Assembly: GCA_964491535.1 (NCBI GenBank)
Contig: CAZBGR010000027.1
Coordinates: 1 to 8,795, forward strand
Length of the DNA: 8,795 nt
Reading direction: 5' to 3'
Source of the DNA: CAZBGR01 sp964491535
GTDB taxonomy: Bacteria; Bacillota_I; Bacilli_A; RF39; UBA660
Made by a program: the position numbers and the translations under genes. The notes under the pieces were generated by a model that did no database searches, was not told the origin of the DNA, and worked only from the letters and a program-made list of their open reading frames with translations. This document shows, one piece after another, positions 1 through 5,941 of the stretch; position 1 is the stretch's first letter, and each line of letters begins with the position of its first letter.

Positions 1-15
1 AGTTTATCATTCTTC

Positions 16-44
16 TTTACATTTAATTTAATACCTAGTAAAAT
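16..44 (+). promoter_or_regulatory. Sigma-A-type promoter of the thyX-glyA-folD operon
   Basis: A -35 box TTTACA (16-21, five of six to consensus) and a -10 box TAAAAT (39-44, five of six) are separated by exactly 17 bases. Transcription would start near 51, giving a leader of about 45 bases before thyX. No other promoter-like pair is seen before folD and the gaps between the three genes are 16 and 9 bases, so this probably drives all three. In such AT-rich DNA some matches arise by chance, but box quality and spacing together are good. Confidence 0.6.
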
Positions 45-94
45 ATAAATAAGAACAAAATAATGAAAAACTATATTTTAAGAGGAGTGATTAA

Positions 95-1249
95 ATGAAA
101 ATAAAGGTTATTGCCTCTACAAAAGCTAATTATCAAGCTTCTAAAGAAGAATTTGATATGCTAGGTGGTCATGCAGCCGGGGTTTGTTATATGCCTAATA
201 CTTTTTCTGAAATTTTAAATGAAAGTGAAACGGTAACTAAAAAAAGAATTACAAGAACTCAAGCTACGGGTCATCACAGTGTTTATGACCATCCTTTTAT
301 TAGTCTTTATTTAGATCAAATTCCTAAATTATTAGCAATGTTATTAAATAATGAAAATATATATACAGCTTCTGAAAAATCAGCTAGATATACTAAAATG
401 AAAGTCGAGGGAATCGAAAAAAAATTATATTTTAAATGGTTAGCTATCTTCAAAGAAGAAATTACTAAACTTTATGGTGATTTTTATAATGAAAATCAAA
501 TTGAAAAATTAGCGCAAGAAAATAGTCGTTATTTAATATCAGTAATGACTCCAACCACTTTAATATATACTGTAAGTTATCGTCAATTAAATTATATTTA
601 TGGGTGGTTAAAGAAAATAATAAAAGAAAAAAATAATAAATTTGTTGAATTATTAAAACCTTCTATAATTGAATTAACTAAAGAGTTAGAAAATTCTGGA
701 TATTTAGAAGAGAAAATATTTAATGATTGTAAAAATCGAACTTTCTCTTTATTTGAAGGGACTCATCGACAACAAACTTATTTTGGTGATGTTTATTGTT
801 ATACTTATCAGGGTTCTTTAGCTCAACTCGCTCAAGCTCATCGCCATCGACCTATAAATTATTCAATAGCCCCATTAAAAGAACAATCTTTTTTTATCCC
901 AGTTATTATTAAAGATAACCAGGATTTAGTTAACGAATGGTTAAGTGATATGGCTTTAGTGGCTGATTTAATTCCACAAGGAATGATGGTATCAATTAAT
1001 GAAAATGGTCCTTATAAAGCCTTTATTTTAAAATTAAAAGAAAGGTTATGCACTAGGGCTCAATTAGAAATTTGTAATCAAACTAAAGACACCTTAAATA
1101 CTTATCTTAAGGCTTTAAAGAACAGTAATCATTACCTTTATCAAGATCTAATTAAATATACTAAAGGGGCTAGATGTACCTTTGATAATTATATTTGTAA
1201 CGATAAATGTCATTTTAAAGAAGGGATATTATTAAAAAGAAAAATATAA
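95..1249 (+). CDS. thyX: FAD-dependent thymidylate synthase ThyX, long two-domain form
   Basis: Flavin-dependent thymidylate synthase: it makes dTMP from dUMP using methylene-tetrahydrofolate and reduced FAD, releasing tetrahydrofolate. At 384 residues it is well above the 210-250 usual for ThyX, and it reads as two ThyX-like halves. The N-half has GHHSVYDHPF (59-68), matching the family's GH..P.EH, then SEKSARYTK (93-101), matching NELSGRYSK; the RHR position is N86-E87-N88. The C-half has AHRHR (248-252), restoring RHR, but N255-Y256-S257 replaces the rest. It also has RLCTRAQLEI (317-326), matching the R...HAQ.EI block, with R317 at the place of the substrate-binding arginine (R174 in Thermotoga numbering). 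A C-terminal tail holds C361, C368, C372 and H373. The start is set by AGGAGTGA at 83-90. It is the first gene of an operon with glyA and folD. The family call is firm; the two-half reading comes from manual alignment. Confidence 0.92.
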   Translation: MKIKVIASTKANYQASKEEFDMLGGHAAGVCYMPNTFSEILNESETVTKKRITRTQATGHHSVYDHPFISLYLDQIPKLLAMLLNNENIYTASEKSARYTKMKVEGIEKKLYFKWLAIFKEEITKLYGDFYNENQIEKLAQENSRYLISVMTPTTLIYTVSYRQLNYIYGWLKKIIKEKNNKFVELLKPSIIELTKELENSGYLEEKIFNDCKNRTFSLFEGTHRQQTYFGDVYCYTYQGSLAQLAQAHRHRPINYSIAPLKEQSFFIPVIIKDNQDLVNEWLSDMALVADLIPQGMMVSINENGPYKAFILKLKERLCTRAQLEICNQTKDTLNTYLKALKNSNHYLYQDLIKYTKGARCTFDNYICNDKCHFKEGILLKRKI

Positions 1250-1265
1250 TAATAAGGGAGGACCT

Positions 1266-2483
1266 ATGACTAACAAAATATTTAAAATTATTGATAAAGA
1301 ATTAAAAAGGCAGCAACAAAATATTGAATTAATAGCTTCAGAAAACTTTACTTCTAAAGATGTTTTAAAAGCTCAAGGAAGTATCTTAACTAATAAATAT
1401 GCAGAAGGTTATCCAAACAAGAGATATTATGGTGGTTGTCAAATAGTAGATGAAATAGAAACTTTAGCGATTGAATTAGTAAAAAAGATATTTAAAGCTA
1501 AATACGCTAATGTTCAACCTCATTCTGGTTCCCAAGCTAATATGGCTGTTTTTAAAGCTTTACTTGAAGTGGGGGATAAAGTAATGGGGATGAATTTAAC
1601 TAGTGGCGGACATTTAACCCATGGTAATCCTTTAAATTTTAGTGGTCGTGAATATAAAGTTGTTTTTTATAATGTTTCATCTAAAACTCATTTAATTGAT
1701 TATGAACAATTGATGCTATTAGCTAAATTAGAAAAACCTAAAATGATTATTGCTGGGGCAACAGCCTATCCAAGGGCAATTGATTTTAAAAAGTTTCGAG
1801 AAATAGCTGATGCTTGTGGAGCTTATTTAATGGTTGATATGGCTCATATTGCAGGTTTAATAGCGGCTGGTTTACATCAAAATCCTATTTCTTATGCTGA
1901 TGTAGTGACTTCAACCACCCATAAAACATTAAGAGGTCCAAGGGGAGGTTTTATTTTAACTAATAATAAAGAAATAGCTACTAAAATTAATAAAACTGTT
2001 TTTCCTGGTATTCAAGGAGGTCCTTTAATGCATGTCATAGCAGCTAAAGCAGTTGCTTTTGCAGAAGCTAGTAAATCATCATTTATTAGCTATCAAAAAC
2101 AAATAATTAAAAACGCTAAAGCTTTAGCGAAGACTTTAAAAGAAGAGGGCTTTAAGATTATAACTGATGGTACAGATAATCATTTGTTAATTGTAGATAT
2201 TAAAAGTACTTTAAATATAACTGGTAAAAAAGCTGAAACTATTTTAGATGAAATACATATTACTTGTAATAAAAATACGATTCCTTTTGATAATGAACCA
2301 CCATTAAAAACTAGTGGTCTTAGATTAGGAACTCCGGCAATGACAACTAGGGGATTTAAAGAAAAAGAATTTATAGAAGTAGCTACTATTATTGCTAAAG
2401 CTCTTAAAAATTATCAAGATCAAAACATTTTAAAAGTTTTAACAAAACAAGTTTTAGAATTAACAAGAAAATTTCCACTTTAG
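1266..2483 (+). CDS. glyA: Serine hydroxymethyltransferase GlyA
   Basis: PLP-dependent cytosolic enzyme that converts serine and tetrahydrofolate to glycine and methylene-tetrahydrofolate, the substrate of the adjacent ThyX and FolD. Its 405 residues are close to the usual 410-420. Visible landmarks are ELIASENF (21-28), NKYAEGYPNKRYYGG (43-57), QPHSGSQAN (84-92), DMAHIAGL (191-198) with the PLP-contacting D191 and H194, and STTHKTLRGPRGG (216-228), whose K220 forms the PLP Schiff base. GLRLGTPAMT (351-360) supplies the carboxylate-binding arginine R353. No key residue is missing. The start is fixed by a strong GGGAGGA at 1256-1262, 16 bases after the thyX stop, so it is co-transcribed. The gene ends with TAG. 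Confidence 0.98.
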   Translation: MTNKIFKIIDKELKRQQQNIELIASENFTSKDVLKAQGSILTNKYAEGYPNKRYYGGCQIVDEIETLAIELVKKIFKAKYANVQPHSGSQANMAVFKALLEVGDKVMGMNLTSGGHLTHGNPLNFSGREYKVVFYNVSSKTHLIDYEQLMLLAKLEKPKMIIAGATAYPRAIDFKKFREIADACGAYLMVDMAHIAGLIAAGLHQNPISYADVVTSTTHKTLRGPRGGFILTNNKEIATKINKTVFPGIQGGPLMHVIAAKAVAFAEASKSSFISYQKQIIKNAKALAKTLKEEGFKIITDGTDNHLLIVDIKSTLNITGKKAETILDEIHITCNKNTIPFDNEPPLKTSGLRLGTPAMTTRGFKEKEFIEVATIIAKALKNYQDQNILKVLTKQVLELTRKFPL

Positions 2484-2492
2484 GAGAAAGAA

Positions 2493-3323
2493 ATGAATAA
2501 AAAAAGAATTGATGGAACTAAAATAGCTTATAAGTTAACTAAAGAATATCAAAAAAAATTAAAAAAAATAACTAATCTTAAATTAGTAATAATTCAAATA
2601 GGTGATGAGATTGCCAGTAATATTTATATTAAACAAAAAAGACAAGCTTGCTTAGAACTTGGAATTGATTTTGAATTAATTAAGTTTAATAAGAAAGTAA
2701 TGGAAATAGAAGTTATCAATAAAATACTCAGTTTAAATGAAGATCCTTTAGTTAGTGGAATCTTATTGCAATTACCCATTCCTAAAAGGTTAACTGTTAA
2801 CAAATTAATTAATACAATTGAGCCTAAAAAGGATGTAGATGGTTTAACTGATGTTAATCTTGGCAAATTAATTAAAGGAATTGAAGCTAATGTTAGTTGT
2901 ACAGCTCTTGGAATTATAAAATTATTAGAATTATCTAAAGTTAAACTTAAAGGAAAACATATTGTGATAGTTGGAAGAAGTAATTTAGTAGCTAAACCAT
3001 TAAGTCATCTTTTATTAAATAAAGATGCTACTATTACTATCTGTCATTCTCAAACAAAAAATTTAAGTTACTATACTAAACAAGCTGATATTTTAATAGT
3101 AGCTGTAGGTAGGCCTAATTTTATCAAGAAAGAAATGATAAAAGAAAAGGCTATTTTAATTGATGCTGGTATTAACCAACAAAATCATAAAGTAGTTGGT
3201 GATATTGATTTTAAAGATGTCTATCATAAATGTTCTTTAATTACCCCAGTTCCTGGTGGAGTAGGGCCTATGACAATCGCGATGTTATTAAATAATTTAA
3301 TTAAATCTTCTTTAATAAATTAA
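2493..3323 (+). CDS. folD: Bifunctional methylene-THF dehydrogenase / methenyl-THF cyclohydrolase FolD
   Basis: Cytosolic enzyme that oxidises methylene-tetrahydrofolate to methenyl- and then 10-formyl-tetrahydrofolate, making NAD(P)H and formyl groups for purines and initiator Met-tRNA. Its 276 residues are close to the usual 280-290. Motifs are SNIYIKQKRQAC (42-53) with the catalytic Tyr-x-x-x-Lys pair Y45/K49, GILLQLPIP (89-97), PKKDVDGLT (111-119), the Rossmann-loop segment GRSNLVAKPL (161-170) and PVPGGVGPMT (252-261). Small departures: SCTALGI (135-141) where PCTPxGI is usual, and VAKP where VGKP is usual; neither removes a catalytic residue. The Shine-Dalgarno sequence AGGAGA overlaps the glyA TAG stop, which suggests translational coupling. 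It is the last gene of the folate operon. Confidence 0.97.
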   Translation: MNKKRIDGTKIAYKLTKEYQKKLKKITNLKLVIIQIGDEIASNIYIKQKRQACLELGIDFELIKFNKKVMEIEVINKILSLNEDPLVSGILLQLPIPKRLTVNKLINTIEPKKDVDGLTDVNLGKLIKGIEANVSCTALGIIKLLELSKVKLKGKHIVIVGRSNLVAKPLSHLLLNKDATITICHSQTKNLSYYTKQADILIVAVGRPNFIKKEMIKEKAILIDAGINQQNHKVVGDIDFKDVYHKCSLITPVPGGVGPMTIAMLLNNLIKSSLIN

Positions 3324-3330
3324 AGATATA

Positions 3331-3352
3331 AAAAAAGCTTTAGCTCTTTTTT
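3331..3352. terminator. Weak bidirectional terminator between convergent folD and AAA+ gene
   Basis: An A-run (3331-3336) followed by GC, loop TTTA (3339-3342), GCT, then C and six T (3347-3352). The core AGC/GCT stem can extend by A-T pairing after one mismatch. The A-run and T-run mirror each other, so it could serve both strands. It lies in the 32-base gap between two convergent stop codons, exactly where a shared terminator is expected. The stem is short, so efficiency is uncertain. Confidence 0.5.
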
Positions 3353-3355
3353 GTT

Positions 3356-4345
3356 TTAACTTCTAAAATCAACATTTTCTTCTATTAAAATTGCTTCAAA
3401 TTCTTTTTTAAAAATAACTATTTCTTTAGCTAAAACATCTGGATATATAGCTTCAAAGGTTCTAATGGCTTCATAAATATATTTAAAAGTAACTTTATCC
3501 GAATTATGATAAAGAGATATTGAAAAGGCTTTATTTAAAAGATTAAAAGCAATATCAGGATATCTTGAAGTAGCTTCAAAAATACGTTTATATTCACTAG
3601 TCATATTAACCATAAAGGTAACTATTCTTTTAGTCACAAAATCACTATAAGGCCATTTTACTTTAGTTTGGCGTTCAATTTTAGGAATAGTTCCCATTAA
3701 TATTTTAACAGTTGTTTCCGCACTAGGTTCTTCAATTTCAATTTTTTCAAATCTCCTTAAAAAAGCTCGATCTTTAACAATATAAAAATCAAATTCTTCA
3801 GTAGTAGTAGCCCCAATTAATTTTAAAGTTCCTCGATCTAAACCGTTTTTTAACATATTAGCGAAATCTAACGAAGTATTATTTTTAGTTCCAATTAAAG
3901 TATGAATTTCATCAATAAATAAAATAACATTTCTTTTTGGCTTTAATTCATCAATTAAGGTTTGTATTTTAGCTTCTGTATTACCTTCATTAGAAGTAGT
4001 CCCAATTAATGAAGTAATGTTAATTTTAATAATTGAAAAATTTTTTAAAGCTAAAGGGATATTACCTTGTTGAATTCGATAAGCTAAACCTTCTACAATA
4101 GCAGTTTTTCCAACTCCGGGTTTACCTACTAAAATGGCTGATTTTTCCGGAATTAAAAGCGCTAATATTAATTTTTTAATTTCTTCATCCCGTTCAATAG
4201 CAGGATTAGTAATATATTCTCTTTTACTAATTATATCTCCATAATGAGATAACATATAATCTTTTTCCGTAATTATTTCTTCGTTTTTATCTTCAGGCTT
4301 TAATGATTCATTATTATTAAAATCTAAAATTTCAACTTCATCCAT
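3356..4345 (-). CDS. Stand-alone AAA+ ATPase related to the first ATPase domain (D1) of ClpA/ClpB/ClpC
   Basis: A single AAA+ module of 329 residues, against 750-860 for full ClpA, ClpB or ClpC. After an acidic N-terminal segment (1-30), residues 32-56 follow the Clp linker that leads into D1 (YG near 35, then NPAIERDEEI at 47-56, matching DPVIGRDEEI). Walker A is GKPGVGKT (74-81), Walker B is ILFIDE (141-146), sensor 1 lies in GATTTEEF (178-185), arginine-finger candidates are R197/R198 in FLRRFE, and a sensor-2-like segment is SRYPDIAFNLL (260-270). ATP binding and hydrolysis therefore look intact. Missing are the Clp N-domain, middle domain and D2. The pore loop, GAKYRGEFEERL in ClpB, reads GTTSNEGNTEAKI (115-127), with no aromatic residue. 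The start is supported by AAGGAG (4355-4360, - strand) and a strong promoter. It is not simply a truncated relic: both ends look proper. Its role is unknown; it may be an adaptor or regulatory ATPase rather than a threading unfoldase. Confidence 0.85.
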   Translation of the reverse strand: MDEVEILDFNNNESLKPEDKNEEIITEKDYMLSHYGDIISKREYITNPAIERDEEIKKLILALLIPEKSAILVGKPGVGKTAIVEGLAYRIQQGNIPLALKNFSIIKINITSLIGTTSNEGNTEAKIQTLIDELKPKRNVILFIDEIHTLIGTKNNTSLDFANMLKNGLDRGTLKLIGATTTEEFDFYIVKDRAFLRRFEKIEIEEPSAETTVKILMGTIPKIERQTKVKWPYSDFVTKRIVTFMVNMTSEYKRIFEATSRYPDIAFNLLNKAFSISLYHNSDKVTFKYIYEAIRTFEAIYPDVLAKEIVIFKKEFEAILIEENVDFRS

Positions 4346-4373
4346 TTTATCAAGCTCCTTATTATATGAATTA

Positions 4374-4402
4374 ATTATACCATGCTAATAAGCAAATGCC
4401 AA
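4374..4402 (-). promoter_or_regulatory. Strong sigma-A promoter of the AAA+ gene, with a dyad in its spacer
   Basis: Read on the - strand, the -35 box is TTGGCA (4397-4402, five of six) and the -10 box is TATAAT (4374-4379, perfect), 17 bases apart. Predicted start is near 4367, leaving a short leader with AAGGAG at 4355-4360. An imperfect palindrome TGCTAATAAGCA (4383-4394, ten of twelve positions paired) sits almost exactly in the middle of the spacer and could be an operator. It matches neither the CIRCE nor the CtsR consensus. Confidence 0.75.
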
Positions 4403-4419
4403 GTAAAATTAGATTTCTC

Positions 4420-4448
4420 TTGTATCTCAGTTAGCTTTTATATATAAT
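4420..4448 (+). promoter_or_regulatory. Possible promoter of rsmE
   Basis: TTGTAT (4420-4425) and TATAAT (4443-4448) are 17 bases apart and face rsmE, so this and the AAA+ promoter diverge. A start about seven bases past the -10 would fall near 4455, inside the Shine-Dalgarno stretch AAAGGTGG (4452-4459), which is too close for normal initiation. The real start may use a slightly upstream AT-rich -10. Confidence 0.35.
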
Positions 4449-4464
4449 ATTAAAGGTGGTTTAA

Positions 4465-5175
4465 ATGCAACATTATTTTGCCTTAAATAAAAATTTGGAT
4501 CTAGCTAAAAATGATATTTATCACATTGTTAAAGTAATGAGAATGAATTTAAATGATAAATTAATAGTTGTTTATAAGCAAAGAAAATATTTTTGTCAAA
4601 TAATTAATTTTAATAAAAAGGATATAAAGTTAAAAGTTATTAAAGAAATATTTGAAAATAATGAATTACATATTAAGGTAACTATAGGACAAGCTTTAAT
4701 TAAAGAAACTAAATTTTGTTATCTATTACAAAAATTAACAGAATTAGGTGTTAATAGTGTTATCCCATTAAAAACAGCTCGCTCTTTAATTAAACTTGAT
4801 TCAATTAAAGAAACTAACAAAAAATTAAGATGGCAGAAAATATTAAAAGAAGCAGCTGAACAAGCTCATCGTAATATAATCCCTAATTTACATTCAATAA
4901 TTGATATTAAAGATATTGATTATGCTAATTATGATTTAAAATTAGTTTGTAGTGTCAACCAAAAAAACAAAAATATCAAACAAATTATCCAAAAGCATTC
5001 AAAATGTGATAAACTATTAGTAGTTATTGGTCCTGAAGGAGGATTAAGGGCTGATGAAGAACAATTTTTAATTAACGAAGGGTTTATTCCCGTTTCTTTA
5101 GGAAGTCTTATTTTAAGGACTGAAACTGCAGCTCTTTTTATAATGAGTATTATTAATTATGAAAATATGAGGTGA
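4465..5175 (+). CDS. rsmE: 16S rRNA (uracil-1498-N3)-methyltransferase RsmE
   Basis: SPOUT-class, SAM-dependent methyltransferase that modifies U1498 of 16S rRNA in the 30S subunit. Its 236 residues are normal for the family (about 240-250). The N-terminal part (roughly 1-70) corresponds to the PUA-like RNA-binding domain and the rest to the trefoil-knot catalytic domain. Signature stretches are RWQKILKEAAEQAHR (122-136), VIGPEGGL (187-194) and SLGSLILRTETAAL (211-224), the SAM-binding knot. The start is supported by AAAGGTGG at 4452-4459. The gene ends in TGA, and the next start lies one base later, so the two genes are translationally linked. In many Bacillota this gene follows prmA and precedes mtaB; prmA is not in this window and mtaB lies one gene further on. 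Confidence 0.96.
   Translation: MQHYFALNKNLDLAKNDIYHIVKVMRMNLNDKLIVVYKQRKYFCQIINFNKKDIKLKVIKEIFENNELHIKVTIGQALIKETKFCYLLQKLTELGVNSVIPLKTARSLIKLDSIKETNKKLRWQKILKEAAEQAHRNIIPNLHSIIDIKDIDYANYDLKLVCSVNQKNKNIKQIIQKHSKCDKLLVVIGPEGGLRADEEQFLINEGFIPVSLGSLILRTETAALFIMSIINYENMR
5169..5175 (+). promoter_or_regulatory. Ribosome binding site overlapping the rsmE stop; decides the start of the membrane protein
   Basis: GAGGTGA covers the last codon and TGA stop of rsmE. Two in-frame ATGs follow, at 5177 and 5180. Counting from the GAGG core, the spacing is 4 bases to the first and 7 to the second, so 5180 is the better-placed start; the protein differs by one Met only. The overlap suggests re-initiation by ribosomes finishing rsmE. 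Confidence 0.6.
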
Positions 5176-5176
5176 A

Positions 5177-5902
5177 ATGATGATTATTTTAAATAATCTT
5201 TATCGAACTTTTCTCGATAATTTTAATTATTATTATCAAAGCTTAACTAATGATAATAGATTAGTGTTTTATATTATTTTAATTTTATTGTTTATTGCTT
5301 TGATTCTTATTTTAATTATGTTCGATCAAAGAAAGTTAAATGTTAAAGTTATAAAATCAATTAAACCCGTAACAGATAATAAAGAAATTCATATTGAAGA
5401 TCTTGACATTGATGAAGATAATGAAAAAACAAGAAATTTAAAAGCAATTGCTGATAAATTACAAGCAGTAATAGATAACAAAAATATAAACTTAACTAAT
5501 TTTGAACAAGAACAAGAAGAAAATTCGATTATTAGTTATGATGAATTATTAACAAAAACAAAGCAATCAAAAAAAGAATATGAACAAGAAAAATTTATTT
5601 TACCAGATTTAGTTAAAAAGATGGAGGTAGACGAAATAATAGAAGCTGAAGACGAACAATTAATAAAAGATAACGATTATAAATTTAAAAAATCAGCCTT
5701 TATTTCACCTATTTTTGGAATTGAAAAAGAACCAAATTTAACTAATTATTTAACTAAGGAACATAAAAAGGAAGACATTGAAATCTTAAGCTTGAATGAT
5801 AACCAGGGAAATAATCTTAATTTAAAACTAAATCAAGATAAATCTATTGAAGAAGACAAATTTTTAATAAATTTAAAAGAATTTAGAAATAAATTAGATT
5901 AA
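5177..5902 (+). CDS. Unrecognised single-pass membrane protein with long acidic cytoplasmic tail
   Basis: I do not recognise a family. The 241 residues (240 from the alternative ATG at 5180) begin with about 28 soluble residues. One hydrophobic segment follows at about 29-48 (rich in Ile, Leu and Phe), then a basic patch with R52, K53, K57, K60 and K63. By the positive-inside rule the N-terminus is outside and the bulk inside, the topology of ZipA and EzrA. The remainder is rich in Glu, Asp, Asn and Lys, looks largely disordered or coiled, and has three islands that look less random: SYDELLTKT (120-128), SAFISPIFGIEKEP (173-186) and FLINLKEFRNKL (229-240). These could be short docking motifs. 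The gene sits between rsmE and mtaB and is followed at once by a terminator. A divisome or envelope role is possible by architecture only. Confidence 0.8.
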   Translation: MMIILNNLYRTFLDNFNYYYQSLTNDNRLVFYIILILLFIALILILIMFDQRKLNVKVIKSIKPVTDNKEIHIEDLDIDEDNEKTRNLKAIADKLQAVIDNKNINLTNFEQEQEENSIISYDELLTKTKQSKKEYEQEKFILPDLVKKMEVDEIIEAEDEQLIKDNDYKFKKSAFISPIFGIEKEPNLTNYLTKEHKKEDIEILSLNDNQGNNLNLKLNQDKSIEEDKFLINLKEFRNKLD

Positions 5903-5928
5903 ATCCCATTATGGGATTTCTTTTTTTT
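5901..5928 (+). terminator. Intrinsic terminator overlapping the membrane-protein stop and abutting the mtaB ribosome binding site
   Basis: AAATCCCA (5901-5908) pairs perfectly with TGGGATTT (5912-5919) around a three-base loop; one C and then eight T (5921-5928) follow. The stem starts inside the TAA stop (5900-5902). The mtaB Shine-Dalgarno AGGAG (5929-5933) begins on the next base after the T-run. The structure is convincing. It leaves no room for a new promoter before mtaB, so mtaB would depend on readthrough or on a start inside the upstream gene. Confidence 0.8.
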
Positions 5929-5941
5929 AGGAGTGATTTAA

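Noticed and set aside
2624..2866. 80-codon open frame on the - strand inside folD
   Set aside because: It lies wholly within a fully supported folD frame, has no ribosome binding site and resembles no family; it is a shadow of the real gene.
3356..4345. AAA+ gene as a decayed fragment of clpB
   Set aside because: It has a strong promoter, a ribosome binding site, a natural start, intact ATPase motifs and a stop next to a terminator. The flanking sequence shows no leftover D2 or N-domain coding.
4374..4402. CIRCE or CtsR operator at the AAA+ promoter
   Set aside because: The palindrome shares neither the TTAGCACTC inverted repeat of CIRCE nor the tandem GGTCAAA-like heptads of CtsR.
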